Of a stretch of DNA of 64,000 nt, positions 24,345 to 33,394 are shown piece after piece (the stretch's first letter is position 1; each line of letters begins with the position of its first letter). Both the position numbers and the translations under genes were made by a program. The notes below the pieces were generated by a model that saw nothing but the letters and a program-made list of their open reading frames with translations, was not told the DNA's origin and searched no databases. Source of the stretch: Autumnicola lenta (GTDB taxonomy: Bacteria > Bacteroidota > Bacteroidia > Flavobacteriales > Flavobacteriaceae); the NCBI RefSeq assembly GCF_031846515.1, contig NZ_JAVRHO010000017.1:1-64000 (forward strand). Direction: 5' to 3'.

Positions 24345-24755
24345 TTAAAGATTTTCAAAAAATGTCCAGATAAATAGTAAAGACCAGAGGCCGGTTCGCC
24401 ACCAATTTTTGGAAACGAGATTATTAGTAATTCTTTCGCATGATTTATCAGGCCCAATAGAATTATGCAATGGCACAAAAATCAGGAAAGTCAGTAGCCA
24501 AATAATTATGATGAAAATAATACTGCCCGCGGTATAAATATCTATACGATTAAAAAATTGAACCACCGAAACCAGCACCTGGACGATCATTAAAGGTGCT
24601 ACAATCACTGCAATGCGTTTTGTGTAGATTTTATGCCAGCTATTTAAATCTTCAGTTTTGTAGTGGCACATCCCCGGATACACTACCAACTGCACCATCC
24701 AGATTAGCACTAACATTCCAAAGTCTACCAATAGCCTTATCAGGTCAATATTCAT
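24345..24755 (-). CDS. Small integral membrane protein of unknown function
   Basis: A 136-residue protein with four hydrophobic helices at about 5-27, 50-70, 75-97 and 117-134. A conserved-looking VYPGMCHYKTEDLNSWHKIY follows helix 1, and WLLTFLIFVPLHNSIG ends helix 3. This arrangement resembles the DUF1772-like or anthrone-oxygenase-like group of four-helix membrane proteins, but that assignment is tentative. It sits between the esterase and an ABC exporter, 33 bp from the latter, and may be expressed with it. Confidence 0.75.
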   Translation of the reverse strand: MNIDLIRLLVDFGMLVLIWMVQLVVYPGMCHYKTEDLNSWHKIYTKRIAVIVAPLMIVQVLVSVVQFFNRIDIYTAGSIIFIIIIWLLTFLIFVPLHNSIGPDKSCERITNNLVSKNWWRTGLWSLLFIWTFFENL

Positions 24756-24788
24756 TGAATTTTATCTTTAATTGAGATAGGGCCGCCT

Positions 24789-26621
24789 TTATTGATATCC
24801 CGCTGCCTGTAAATTAAACAATTCCGCATACAATTTATCGTTTTTCATCAATTCATGGTGCGTTCCAATTTCCAGCACATCGCCGTCTTTTAAAACCATA
24901 ATCCTGTCGGCAATTCTTACTGTACTAAACCTGTGGGAAATAATTACGGCGGTTTTTCCTTCGGTTAATTTAATAAATCTATCGAAAGCTTCAGTTTCTG
25001 CACGGGCATCTAAAGCCGAAGTTGGCTCGTCTAAAATTAAAACCTCAGCATCTTTCATATAAGCTCTGGCAATCGCAATTTTTTGCCACTGCCCACCGGA
25101 AAGGTCTTTTCCATTCTTAAATCGTTTCCCAAGCTGCTGATTGTAACCCATAGGAAATTCTGAGACCACCTCTAAGGCCAGGCTTTTTTCTGCGGCGCCA
25201 TCTAATCTTTCCTGGTTATGGATTTCTTCAATAGCACCCATGGCGATATTTTCGCGCAGCGTTAATTCAAACTTTACAAAATCCTGGAAGATTACCCCAA
25301 AATACTGTTGATATTCGCTCTGTTTATATTGTTTCACCGGAACGCCATCCAACAGGATTTCTCCTTCGGTAGGTTCATAAAACCTCAACAGTAATTTGAT
25401 TAGCGTCGTTTTTCCGGCGCCGTTTTCCCCAACAAAAGCAAGTTTTTCACCAGCCTTCAGTTGAAAATTGATGTTTCTGACCACCCACATTTCAGATTTT
25501 GGATATTTAAAGCCGACATTCTTAAATTCAAATCCCTTCTTGATTTTCTTCGGCAAAGGCAGTTTCCCTTCCGAAGAATTTTCCGCATAAGTAAGATCAA
25601 GAAATTCAAAATAATCCTGAAGGTATAAAGCGCTCTCGGTAATTGCCGTAAAGCGGGTGAAAAATCCCTGTAGTTTGGAACGCAGCCGGTTAAATGATCC
25701 GGAAAGAAAAGTAAGGTCGCCGAGCGTAAACACACCTGCCACGGTTCTGAAGATTATAAAAACATACGCGCCGTAATAGGCCGAAGTACCGATCACGTTA
25801 AAAAAAGAACCCCAGCCTGCACGTTCTTTTGCCAGTTTTTTACTCTGCGTATAATACGTATCGGATAAGTTTTTAAACCGGTTCGCGAGATAATCTGAGA
25901 GTCCGAACAATTTCACCTCTTTCGCGGTAACATCACTGGCACCGGCATAACGCAGATAATCAAGTTCCCGCCGTTCCTGGGTCCAGCTGCGGGCGAGGGA
26001 ATAACTGGTGCCGCTGAATTTAATTTCATTAATAATGGTGGGAATTATGGAAACGACCAGCAAAATAATCAGCCAGGGCTCAAAAGCCACAACTCCACCC
26101 AGCAAAGACAGGATCACGACCACATCTTCACCCTGCGTGAGAATGTTGGACATCAAACCAACACGGCCGGTAGTCTGCTGCCTCGCCCGCTCCAGCTTAT
26201 CGTAAAACTCTGAATCTTCGAGTTGGTCCAGATTTAATTCCGATGTTTTTTTTATGATTTTGACCGAAGTATTTATGGAATATTGATCGCCTAGCAGTCC
26301 GTCGCTCAAACTTATTCCGCGACTAATCAAATCTGAAATTACCGCCAGTCCGAATTCGACTGCGACTAAAATCCAAAGCCGTTCAAGATCTTTTTCTTCC
26401 GCAGCGATCTGCAGTACAACTTCATCTATAATGAGTTTCCCGACATAAAGAATAAGTACCGGCAAAAAAGCATTAACTACGCGGCATAGCAGGTTGGCAT
26501 AGAAAAGCGCCGGATTCACTTTCCTGATTTCTTTAAAAAACCTGGGAACGAACTTTAGGGAAGCAAAACTCTCCCTTAAATTAATTTTGTTGGGCTCTAA
26601 CGATTTTTTCTTTGGCGGCAA
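24789..26621 (-). CDS. ABC transporter, fused permease-ATPase (exporter type)
   Basis: A 610-residue half-transporter. Residues ~30-350 are a six-helix ABC_membrane domain; residues ~375-605 are the ATPase with Walker A VGENGAGKTTLIKLL, Q-loop FGVIFQDFVKFELT, signature LSGGQWQKIAIARA, Walker B VLILDEPTSALD and H-loop VIISHRFSTV. It is expected to act as a homodimer in the inner membrane, exporting a lipid, peptide or drug; the substrate is unknown. No partner half-transporter lies nearby. Confidence 0.94.
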   Translation of the reverse strand: MPPKKKSLEPNKINLRESFASLKFVPRFFKEIRKVNPALFYANLLCRVVNAFLPVLILYVGKLIIDEVVLQIAAEEKDLERLWILVAVEFGLAVISDLISRGISLSDGLLGDQYSINTSVKIIKKTSELNLDQLEDSEFYDKLERARQQTTGRVGLMSNILTQGEDVVVILSLLGGVVAFEPWLIILLVVSIIPTIINEIKFSGTSYSLARSWTQERRELDYLRYAGASDVTAKEVKLFGLSDYLANRFKNLSDTYYTQSKKLAKERAGWGSFFNVIGTSAYYGAYVFIIFRTVAGVFTLGDLTFLSGSFNRLRSKLQGFFTRFTAITESALYLQDYFEFLDLTYAENSSEGKLPLPKKIKKGFEFKNVGFKYPKSEMWVVRNINFQLKAGEKLAFVGENGAGKTTLIKLLLRFYEPTEGEILLDGVPVKQYKQSEYQQYFGVIFQDFVKFELTLRENIAMGAIEEIHNQERLDGAAEKSLALEVVSEFPMGYNQQLGKRFKNGKDLSGGQWQKIAIARAYMKDAEVLILDEPTSALDARAETEAFDRFIKLTEGKTAVIISHRFSTVRIADRIMVLKDGDVLEIGTHHELMKNDKLYAELFNLQAAGYQ

Positions 26622-26921
26622 TTTTTTACTGCAATTTAAGAACTAAAATGATACCCACGAAACTCTCAGAAATGAATACCCCAGACTTAAATATAAGAAT
26701 TTTCTTTCCAAAATTTTTAATCATCTCCATTTCAAGCATAAAACCTGATTAATGTGGCCATTACTCGATATTTGTTTCGCGTCGGCACTTGAAATTAAAT
26801 TCTCTTAAAATTTTAACATGCACTTTATCGATTATTTTTGCCTATAAACGAATTAAGTCACTTATTGCATCAGTTTTTAGCCGAAACTAACTGTTGATCG
26901 CCCCAAACTCAGGCAGAAATA
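26622..26921. other. Intergenic region upstream of the first beta-helix lipoprotein
   Basis: No gene. It carries the candidate promoter shared with the second beta-helix gene at 26827-26840 and nothing else I can name. Confidence 0.6.
26827..26840 (+). promoter_or_regulatory. Candidate promoter of beta-helix gene 1
   Basis: ATCGATTATTTTTG contains the -7-like box TATTTTTG (26833-26840), 81 bp before the ATG. The identical 14-mer occurs at 30326-30339 before the paralogous gene, which suggests a shared regulator or shared origin. Confidence 0.5.
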
Positions 26922-29390
26922 ATGATGACTATGATCGAAAGAAATATTTATTTACAGAGCTTCAAAAAGATCCCGCTAAAATTGTTAAGCTTGGTTCTAC
27001 TAACCTTTCTTACTCTTTCCTGCTCCAAAGATGAGCCTGAAATCTTCTCCAAAGAATTAACCGAAAAGATTAACCCAGGCACCACTTCAATTTATAAGGG
27101 AATCTTCGCCACATATAATTCTAAAGCAAGAGGAATATTTGATCTGAAAATTCCTGCAGGTGTTAAGAACTTGTCCTCTCTAAAAGAAAATGCCGTTGGA
27201 AAAATAACCACGCACACAGGAGAGATTTATGAAGCACAACTGGTAAGTCTTACGGAAGAAAACAAAAGTCACGATTTTAAACTGGAGTTTGATTCCCAGG
27301 ATTTCTCCTTTACTTTTAATTTAGATGATAATGAAGAGCCGGTGATTTCGAATGTGGTTTTCAAAGATCAGTCAGGTTCTATAGTAGCCAGTGAAAGTAC
27401 CGAACATAATTCGGTTACACCTATTACCGGGACCTACCAATGCACCAATTGTGAAGAAAAAGATTCTATTAATGGAATTCCTTTAAACAATGATGAAAGA
27501 ATTTTCAATATGATGCTAACGACTGCAGACGGTACCAGTAAAGTCACCATTCAGGCTGTTTTGGGTATTCTGTTAGACACCCAGGTGGTAATTGAGCAAA
27601 CCTGCAGTACGAGCAACGACTATACTATCTGTGAATATACGAACGGTATTTACACCAATAGTTCAGTAGAATGGAACGGAATACACAGGTTTAAAAACGA
27701 ATCTTCCGGAGATCCCTGTTCTACAATTTCCGGAGATATTGCGTTTAAATCAATCGATCAGGGGATTATCGAGGGCTTTTTCTCCAGTGACAGCGATTGC
27801 CCATCTACAACGTATTATGTAAGTGCTGAAGGCGACGACAGCAGAAATGGCTTATCCTCCAACAGTGCCTGGAAAAACATATCCATGATAAATGATATAG
27901 ACCTGCAGCCGGGAGACCAGGTACTCTTCGAAGGCGGCCAGGTTCACAACGGCAACTTATATTTAGATAGTAATGATGCCAATAATCCAGCGAATCCTGT
28001 CCTTATAGGATCCTACGGAACAGGACGAGCGACTATAAATGCCGGAGACGAATTTGGAATTTATGCCTATAATACCGCAGGAATTAAAGTGAATAATCTC
28101 GTTGTAGCCGGAAGCGGAGCTGAAACAAATACCAAAGATGGTATTACATTTTATAATGATCTTCCCGGAGACGTAACGCTGGATTTTGTGGAAGTAACTG
28201 ATTGTGAAATTTACGGCTTTAGAAAATCCGGAATTACTATTGGAGCTTATAATGGAAACTCCGGTTTCAGTAATGTCTTAATAGAAAACAATAAGGTCCA
28301 TGACTGTCTTGATAAAGGCATAACTTCTTACGGATATTTTTCTTCCACTAAAACCGGTTATGCCCACTCGAATATAATTGTAAGAAATTGCGAAGTCTAC
28401 AATATTACGGGATATAGTAAAAATTCACATTCCGGGAACGGCATTGTGTTATCAGACGTTCAAAATTCTGTCATAGAACAGTGCACAGTCTATAATTGCG
28501 GTAGTGGCAATACCAATTGCGGAGGTCCTGTAGGCATCTGGTATTGGGATGCAGACCAGGTAACTATTCAATATTGTGAAGCTTATAATATTAGCTCCGG
28601 CACAGGATGTGATGGAGGCGGCTTTGACCTCGATGGCGGCGTAACCAATGGGATTATGCAGTATAATTATTCTCATGATAATGATGGAGCAGGCTATCTA
28701 ATTGGCCAGTTTACAGGAGCACGACCCATGAAAAATATAACTGTTCGCTATAACATCAGCCAGAATGATGCCGCCACCAACGGCGGAAGTGTCTATCTCT
28801 TCAACGGAAATGAGGTTATGCAGGACATTTACGTGTACAACAACACGCTTTACCTAAGTGAGAAAAGCAGTAATACCGCTGCCGCAAATATAAAGTACTC
28901 AAGTTGGTATCCTGTTAAGGATAATATCAATTTCTATAACAACATTTTGTATGCTGACAATGGTGCTGATCTGGTAAGCATTCCTTCTAATTACGACGGA
29001 AAATTTGCCGGTAATCTCTACTATTCTTCAGGTTCTTTCCAGTTAAAATTTCAGGGAACCTACTATAATTCTCTGGAAGATTTCCGCAGCACAGGAAATG
29101 AAATACATAATGAAGAACTTCTTGGCTATGAAGGCAAGCCATTACTGAATAACGCAGGGAAAGGCAGTACCATTGGATTCGGAAATGACTTGACAACTCT
29201 TGAAGCTTATAAATTGCAAACAACTTCCCCTGCAATTAACGAAGGAGTTGAATTACCTTTTAGTTCTGGTAATCACGGCTTCTTCGGAAATAAACTTTCT
29301 GAAAACACCTATCCCGATATTGGCGCTCATGTTAAATTAATAGAAACAACTAAAGCTACTCAAGGGAAAGCACCCCAACTTACCCTCTAG
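26922..29390 (+). CDS. Secreted lipoprotein with right-handed parallel beta-helix domain (paralogue 1)
   Basis: An 822-residue protein. It has a lipoprotein signal with lipobox LTLSC near residue 35; starts at 26922, 26925 or 26931 are all possible. Residues ~40-300 are a Cys-containing beta-rich domain absent from its paralogue. From about residue 303 (TYYVSAEGDDSRNGLSS) a beta-helix fold of the pectate-lyase/DUF1565 kind begins, with PGDQVLFEGGQ and a highly conserved centre CGGPVGIWYWD and GCDGGGFDLDGGVTNG. Such folds usually bind or cleave polysaccharides; the Asp-rich centre may be catalytic or calcium-binding. A terminator follows at 29401. Confidence 0.85.
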   Translation: MMTMIERNIYLQSFKKIPLKLLSLVLLTFLTLSCSKDEPEIFSKELTEKINPGTTSIYKGIFATYNSKARGIFDLKIPAGVKNLSSLKENAVGKITTHTGEIYEAQLVSLTEENKSHDFKLEFDSQDFSFTFNLDDNEEPVISNVVFKDQSGSIVASESTEHNSVTPITGTYQCTNCEEKDSINGIPLNNDERIFNMMLTTADGTSKVTIQAVLGILLDTQVVIEQTCSTSNDYTICEYTNGIYTNSSVEWNGIHRFKNESSGDPCSTISGDIAFKSIDQGIIEGFFSSDSDCPSTTYYVSAEGDDSRNGLSSNSAWKNISMINDIDLQPGDQVLFEGGQVHNGNLYLDSNDANNPANPVLIGSYGTGRATINAGDEFGIYAYNTAGIKVNNLVVAGSGAETNTKDGITFYNDLPGDVTLDFVEVTDCEIYGFRKSGITIGAYNGNSGFSNVLIENNKVHDCLDKGITSYGYFSSTKTGYAHSNIIVRNCEVYNITGYSKNSHSGNGIVLSDVQNSVIEQCTVYNCGSGNTNCGGPVGIWYWDADQVTIQYCEAYNISSGTGCDGGGFDLDGGVTNGIMQYNYSHDNDGAGYLIGQFTGARPMKNITVRYNISQNDAATNGGSVYLFNGNEVMQDIYVYNNTLYLSEKSSNTAAANIKYSSWYPVKDNINFYNNILYADNGADLVSIPSNYDGKFAGNLYYSSGSFQLKFQGTYYNSLEDFRSTGNEIHNEELLGYEGKPLLNNAGKGSTIGFGNDLTTLEAYKLQTTSPAINEGVELPFSSGNHGFFGNKLSENTYPDIGAHVKLIETTKATQGKAPQLTL

Positions 29391-29400
29391 AGTAGTGAAA

Positions 29401-29446
29401 GGAAGCCTGCAGATATTACAAGCACTGCAAGCTTCCTCTTTAGTTT
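29401..29446 (+). terminator. Terminator after beta-helix gene 1
   Basis: An imperfect stem GGAAGC-CTGCAG / CTGCA-GCTTCC (29401-29436) is followed by a T-rich stretch, 10 bp after the stop codon. Confidence 0.7.
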
Positions 29447-29590
29447 CCTTTAATTCCATATATTACAATATATATGTTCACCTTTAACCAATGCTGCTGG
29501 CTTCTAAAGCTTTCCTACATTCAAGAAACCCCAAATCCTGTTACTGCAATTTATTTTCGTTCTCCGGTTAAGAATATTTAATTTTGAACC

Positions 29591-30133
29591 ATGGAAAACC
29601 GTAAACTTAGAAACAGCGAACTGGAGCGTAAATCTATAGAAGAATTTAAAGAGGCTAAGAAAACCCCAATTATCGTCATTCTCGACAACATACGAAGCCT
29701 TAATAACATTGGTTCTGTGTTTAGAACTGCAGATGCCTTCCTCATCGAAAAAATTTATCTCTGCGGAATAACTGCGAAACCACCACATAAAGACATTCAA
29801 AAAACTGCACTGGGCGCCACAGAAACAGTGGCATGGGAATATGTTGAAGATACCCTGGATGTGATCAAACGTCTCCAGCAAAACGATGTAAAAGTATTTT
29901 CTATTGAACAGGCCGAAGGCGCAGTAATGCTGAATGATTTCCAACCCGAAAGAGGAAAAACCTGCGCTGTGGTTTTTGGAAATGAAGTAAAAGGCGTAAA
30001 GCAGGCAGTGGTCTCTGCCAGTAACGGCATTATTGAAATTCCCCAGCTGGGCAGTAAACATTCCCTTAATATTTCTGTAAGCACCGGAGTTGTACTGTGG
30101 GATCTGTTTGTGAAAATTTCAGCAACTTCTTAA
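29591..30133 (+). CDS. RNA 2'-O-methyltransferase of the TrmH/SpoU family
   Basis: A 180-residue SPOUT methyltransferase. The three family motifs are visible: motif 1 LNNIGSVFRTADA near residue 37, motif 2 AVVFGNEVKGV near 133, and motif 3 IEIPQLGSKHSLNISVSTGV near 153. It lacks the N-terminal L30e-like substrate-binding domain of RlmB, so tRNA is a more likely substrate, but the site modified is unknown. It lies alone between two paralogous beta-helix genes, to which it has no obvious functional tie. Confidence 0.93.
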   Translation: MENRKLRNSELERKSIEEFKEAKKTPIIVILDNIRSLNNIGSVFRTADAFLIEKIYLCGITAKPPHKDIQKTALGATETVAWEYVEDTLDVIKRLQQNDVKVFSIEQAEGAVMLNDFQPERGKTCAVVFGNEVKGVKQAVVSASNGIIEIPQLGSKHSLNISVSTGVVLWDLFVKISATS

Positions 30134-30454
30134 TTGGCATTTAATCCTTTAAGCCAATAATTCCAGAATCTTTTAATTATCCCTACCAACCGGCACTTTT
30201 TTACAGGCCTTATCGAACAAATCCCCTTCTCTTCAAATAAAACTTATGCCGGCTTCAGGAGTTCTGAATTTTCTTATAATTCTATTACCGTTAGAAAAAC
30301 ATCTTCAAAACAGATTATACACTTAATCGATTATTTTTGTTTTTAAACCATAAATAATGTTTCTTTGTAAGTGTAAATTCCGACAGCATAGGATTACATT
30401 TAAGGTCCCCTCCGGAATTGACAGCTTCAAACATCTTAACCTACTACTGTTCAC
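30134..30454. other. Intergenic region upstream of the second beta-helix gene
   Basis: No gene. It holds the 14-bp promoter-like block ATCGATTATTTTTG at 30326-30339, identical to that before the paralogous gene; its -7-like box TATTTTTG is at 30332-30339, 115 bp before the ATG. Confidence 0.5.
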
Positions 30455-32128
30455 ATGAGACAATTGTACACCATATTTTGTACTTTGGCTGTAATCAGCC
30501 TTAGCTCATGTACACCACAATTTCAAGGTGAAATGGAAGAAGCCTTGACTCAATTGGAGAACACATACTATATAAGTCCGCATGGTGATGATTCCAACAA
30601 TGGAAATTCGCCTGAAGATGCCTGGAAGTCTATTGAGAAATTGAACAGTATAGATTTAGCGCCTGGAAGCGTTGTGCTTTTCGAGGGTGGGGAGGAATTC
30701 CCAGGCACCATTATTTTAGACCACAAAGATGCCAATAACCCTTCAAAACCAATAGAAATTACTACTTACGCCCAGGGAAAGGCCATGATCAGGGCAGGAA
30801 ATGGATATGGTCTTAATGCTTACAACACCGGAGGCGTGTTAATCGACAATCTCATCTTTCAGGGAAACGGAATGTATACCAATTCTGATTCAGGCATTCA
30901 GTTTTATAATGACCTTGACGGCGATGTCAAACTGGAAAAAGTTGAAATCACCAATTGCGAGGTCTTCGGGTTCAGAAATTTTGGTATTGTAATAGGAGGA
31001 TATAATGGCAATTCAGGCTATAAAAACGTGCTCATTGAAAACAATAAAATCCATGATATTCTTGATGTAGGAATATCTTCCTACGGATTTTTTTCAGCAA
31101 GTAAAAGAGGCTACGCCCATTCCAATATAAATGTAAGAAACTGCGAAGTTTATAACATTCCCGGGTACGATAAGCCCAAGCATTCCGGAAATGGGGTTGT
31201 TCTTTCAGATGTACAAAATTCTATTATAGAGTATACTACAGTTTATAACTGCGGTATTGGAAATACAAATTGTGGCGGACCTGTAGGTATCTGGTACTGG
31301 GATTCAGACCAAGTAACCATCCAGCATTGTGAAGCTTATAATATAAGTTCCGGTACTGGGTGTGATGGTGGTGGATTCGACCTGGACGGCGGGGTTACCA
31401 ACGGCACAATGCAATATAATTATTCACATGATAACGACGGCGCTGGTTTTATGGCAGGACAGTTTAATGGCGCCAGACCAATGAAAAATATTATAATTAG
31501 GTACAACATCAGTCAAAATGATGCTGCTACCAACGGTGGCAGTGTATATCTTTTTAACGGCGGTTCCTCAAACACCATGAGCGATATTATTATTCACAAC
31601 AACACTTTTTATATTGCTGAACAAAATACAAATACCTCAGCCGCAGCAGTTAAATTCAACACCTGGGAGCCCATTAATAATAATGTGCAAATAATGAACA
31701 ACATTTTGTACACTAGCGGTGAAGCAGACCTTATTATCTTACCTTCCGGATATGCCGCTGAATTTAAGGGCAATCTCTATTTTGCTGAAGATAATTACAA
31801 AATCCAATACCAAGGCATTAATTATAGTTCACTTGCGGATTTCCGTAGTACAGGAAACGAAGTAGAAAATGGAATCGATTCAGGTCACCAGGGAGATCCT
31901 TTCCTGCTTAGACCGGGTAAAGGCGATGTAATTGGTTTTGGAAATACCCTTACCTCTTTAGAAGCCTATAAACTAAAAACCGGATCCCCGGCAATAAATG
32001 CTGGAATAGAACTTCCAGTGGACAAAGGTGTTATAGATTTTTTCGGAAACAGTCTTGTACAAATCCAATCTGAGGATATTGGTGCATATACCAGTTTTCA
32101 AACAGGAAAAACAGTAGCTACCCGGTAG
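30455..32128 (+). CDS. Secreted lipoprotein with right-handed parallel beta-helix domain (paralogue 2)
   Basis: A 557-residue protein with a lipoprotein signal (lipobox SLSSC at about residue 19). After only ~18 residues of linker the beta-helix begins (TYYISPHGDDSNNGNSPEDA). It aligns with the C-terminal 520 residues of the protein at 26922 along its full length. The block CGGPVGIWYWD to DGGGFDLDGGVTNG is almost identical, while the DNA there differs at many third positions, which indicates selection on the protein. It lacks the large N-terminal domain of paralogue 1. Function is inferred only as polysaccharide binding or lysis. Confidence 0.85.
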   Translation: MRQLYTIFCTLAVISLSSCTPQFQGEMEEALTQLENTYYISPHGDDSNNGNSPEDAWKSIEKLNSIDLAPGSVVLFEGGEEFPGTIILDHKDANNPSKPIEITTYAQGKAMIRAGNGYGLNAYNTGGVLIDNLIFQGNGMYTNSDSGIQFYNDLDGDVKLEKVEITNCEVFGFRNFGIVIGGYNGNSGYKNVLIENNKIHDILDVGISSYGFFSASKRGYAHSNINVRNCEVYNIPGYDKPKHSGNGVVLSDVQNSIIEYTTVYNCGIGNTNCGGPVGIWYWDSDQVTIQHCEAYNISSGTGCDGGGFDLDGGVTNGTMQYNYSHDNDGAGFMAGQFNGARPMKNIIIRYNISQNDAATNGGSVYLFNGGSSNTMSDIIIHNNTFYIAEQNTNTSAAAVKFNTWEPINNNVQIMNNILYTSGEADLIILPSGYAAEFKGNLYFAEDNYKIQYQGINYSSLADFRSTGNEVENGIDSGHQGDPFLLRPGKGDVIGFGNTLTSLEAYKLKTGSPAINAGIELPVDKGVIDFFGNSLVQIQSEDIGAYTSFQTGKTVATR

Positions 32129-32161
32129 GTTCTAATAACTTTTATAGGTAATCTTCACAAA

Positions 32162-33301
32162 TCAATTTTCAACATCATTCTCTATTTCCGCCAATAAAGC
32201 AAGATAATCTTTACGGTTATTCACAAAATCTTTATCGGAAATATCTATGATCTGAACCTTCATTCCCGTTTGCGATTTAATAAAAGAAAGGTAAGATTTA
32301 TTGATTTCCATTAGATATTCCGACTGAATGTTCTGCTCATAATCGCGGCCACGCTTTTTAATATTTTCGAGCAATCTGTCGGTATTCTGATACAGATAAA
32401 TGTACAACTCAGGTTTCACCAGTTCCTTGTACATAAGATGGAACAGCTTATTGTACAGCAAATATTCATCTTCCTGAAGGGTGATTTTGGCAAATATCAG
32501 CGATTTAAAAACGTCGTAATCTGAAATCACAAAATCCTTAAAAAGATCGTATTGCGAAATATCATCAGAAAGTTGCTGGTAGCGATCTGCTAAAAATGAC
32601 ATTTCCAGCGAAAAAGCATAACGCTCCTTATCTTCATAAAATTTCGGTAAAAACGGATTATCTTTAAAACGCTCCAGAATCAGTTTTGCGTTGAAATCCT
32701 GGGAAATCATGGTGGAAAAACTTGTTTTTCCTGCGCCAATATTCCCTTCGACCGCTATATAATTGTAGTTTTTAAAGCTGTAATTTTTCTGCAGAAGTTT
32801 TAATTCTTCAGAAATTCGGTTTATTTCGGTTTTGTCTTTGGTCTGCTGAAGGAGTCCGGAAATTGTTTTTTTCAGAACCGGATGCATTTCTTTGGCAGCG
32901 ATATCGTGTAAAGGCTGAAGTACAAATTTGCGGTTCTGCATTTCAGGATGCGGAATTTTCAGGTTTTCGGTTTCCATAACCTCATCCTCAAAAAGCAAAA
33001 TATCGAGATCCAGCGTGCGGTTCTGGTAATTCCCTGAACCTGTTCTGCTACGGCCGGCTTCAGTTTCTATTTGTAATAATTTACGCAGCACCTCTTCCGA
33101 AGAAAATCGTGTAGCAACAGTAACGCAGGCATTAAGAAAAGAGTTTCCGTTAAAACCCCAGGCCGGAGTTTCATACACTTTAGAAATAGCTTTAACCTCC
33201 CCCACTTCTTCAAAAAGTCGATCTACAGCATCCTGCAAAAATAGAAAACGTTCGCCAACGTTGCTTCCCAGCGCAATATAGACTAATTTAGGGGAATTCA
33301 A
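32162..33301 (-). CDS. folK: FolK-deoxynucleoside kinase fusion
   Basis: A 379-residue two-domain protein. Residues 1-~150 are 6-hydroxymethyl-7,8-dihydropterin pyrophosphokinase (YIALGSNVGERFLFLQDAV, VYETPAWGF, RTLDLDILLFED, IPHPEMQNRKFVLQPL), which acts in folate synthesis. Residues ~180-379 are a deoxynucleoside kinase with P-loop EGNIGAGKTSF, the ERFKDNPFL motif and a lid rich in Arg (KKRGRDYEQNI). The kinase salvages deoxynucleosides; the specificity is not clear. The two activities share no pathway step but both serve nucleotide supply. The fusion is read straight from one uninterrupted frame. Confidence 0.92.
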   Translation of the reverse strand: MNSPKLVYIALGSNVGERFLFLQDAVDRLFEEVGEVKAISKVYETPAWGFNGNSFLNACVTVATRFSSEEVLRKLLQIETEAGRSRTGSGNYQNRTLDLDILLFEDEVMETENLKIPHPEMQNRKFVLQPLHDIAAKEMHPVLKKTISGLLQQTKDKTEINRISEELKLLQKNYSFKNYNYIAVEGNIGAGKTSFSTMISQDFNAKLILERFKDNPFLPKFYEDKERYAFSLEMSFLADRYQQLSDDISQYDLFKDFVISDYDVFKSLIFAKITLQEDEYLLYNKLFHLMYKELVKPELYIYLYQNTDRLLENIKKRGRDYEQNIQSEYLMEINKSYLSFIKSQTGMKVQIIDISDKDFVNNRKDYLALLAEIENDVEN

Positions 33302-33394
33302 TGGAGAAAAGATTTAATAGGACCCGGTGAAAAATTTCACAGCAAATTAAGTAAAACAAAATCACATCTCCTTAATTTCGCCTCAAGTCTTTAA

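Noticed and set aside
29504..30061. A 185-codon minus-strand frame across the SpoU methyltransferase gene
   Set aside because: It is antisense to a gene with all three SPOUT motifs.
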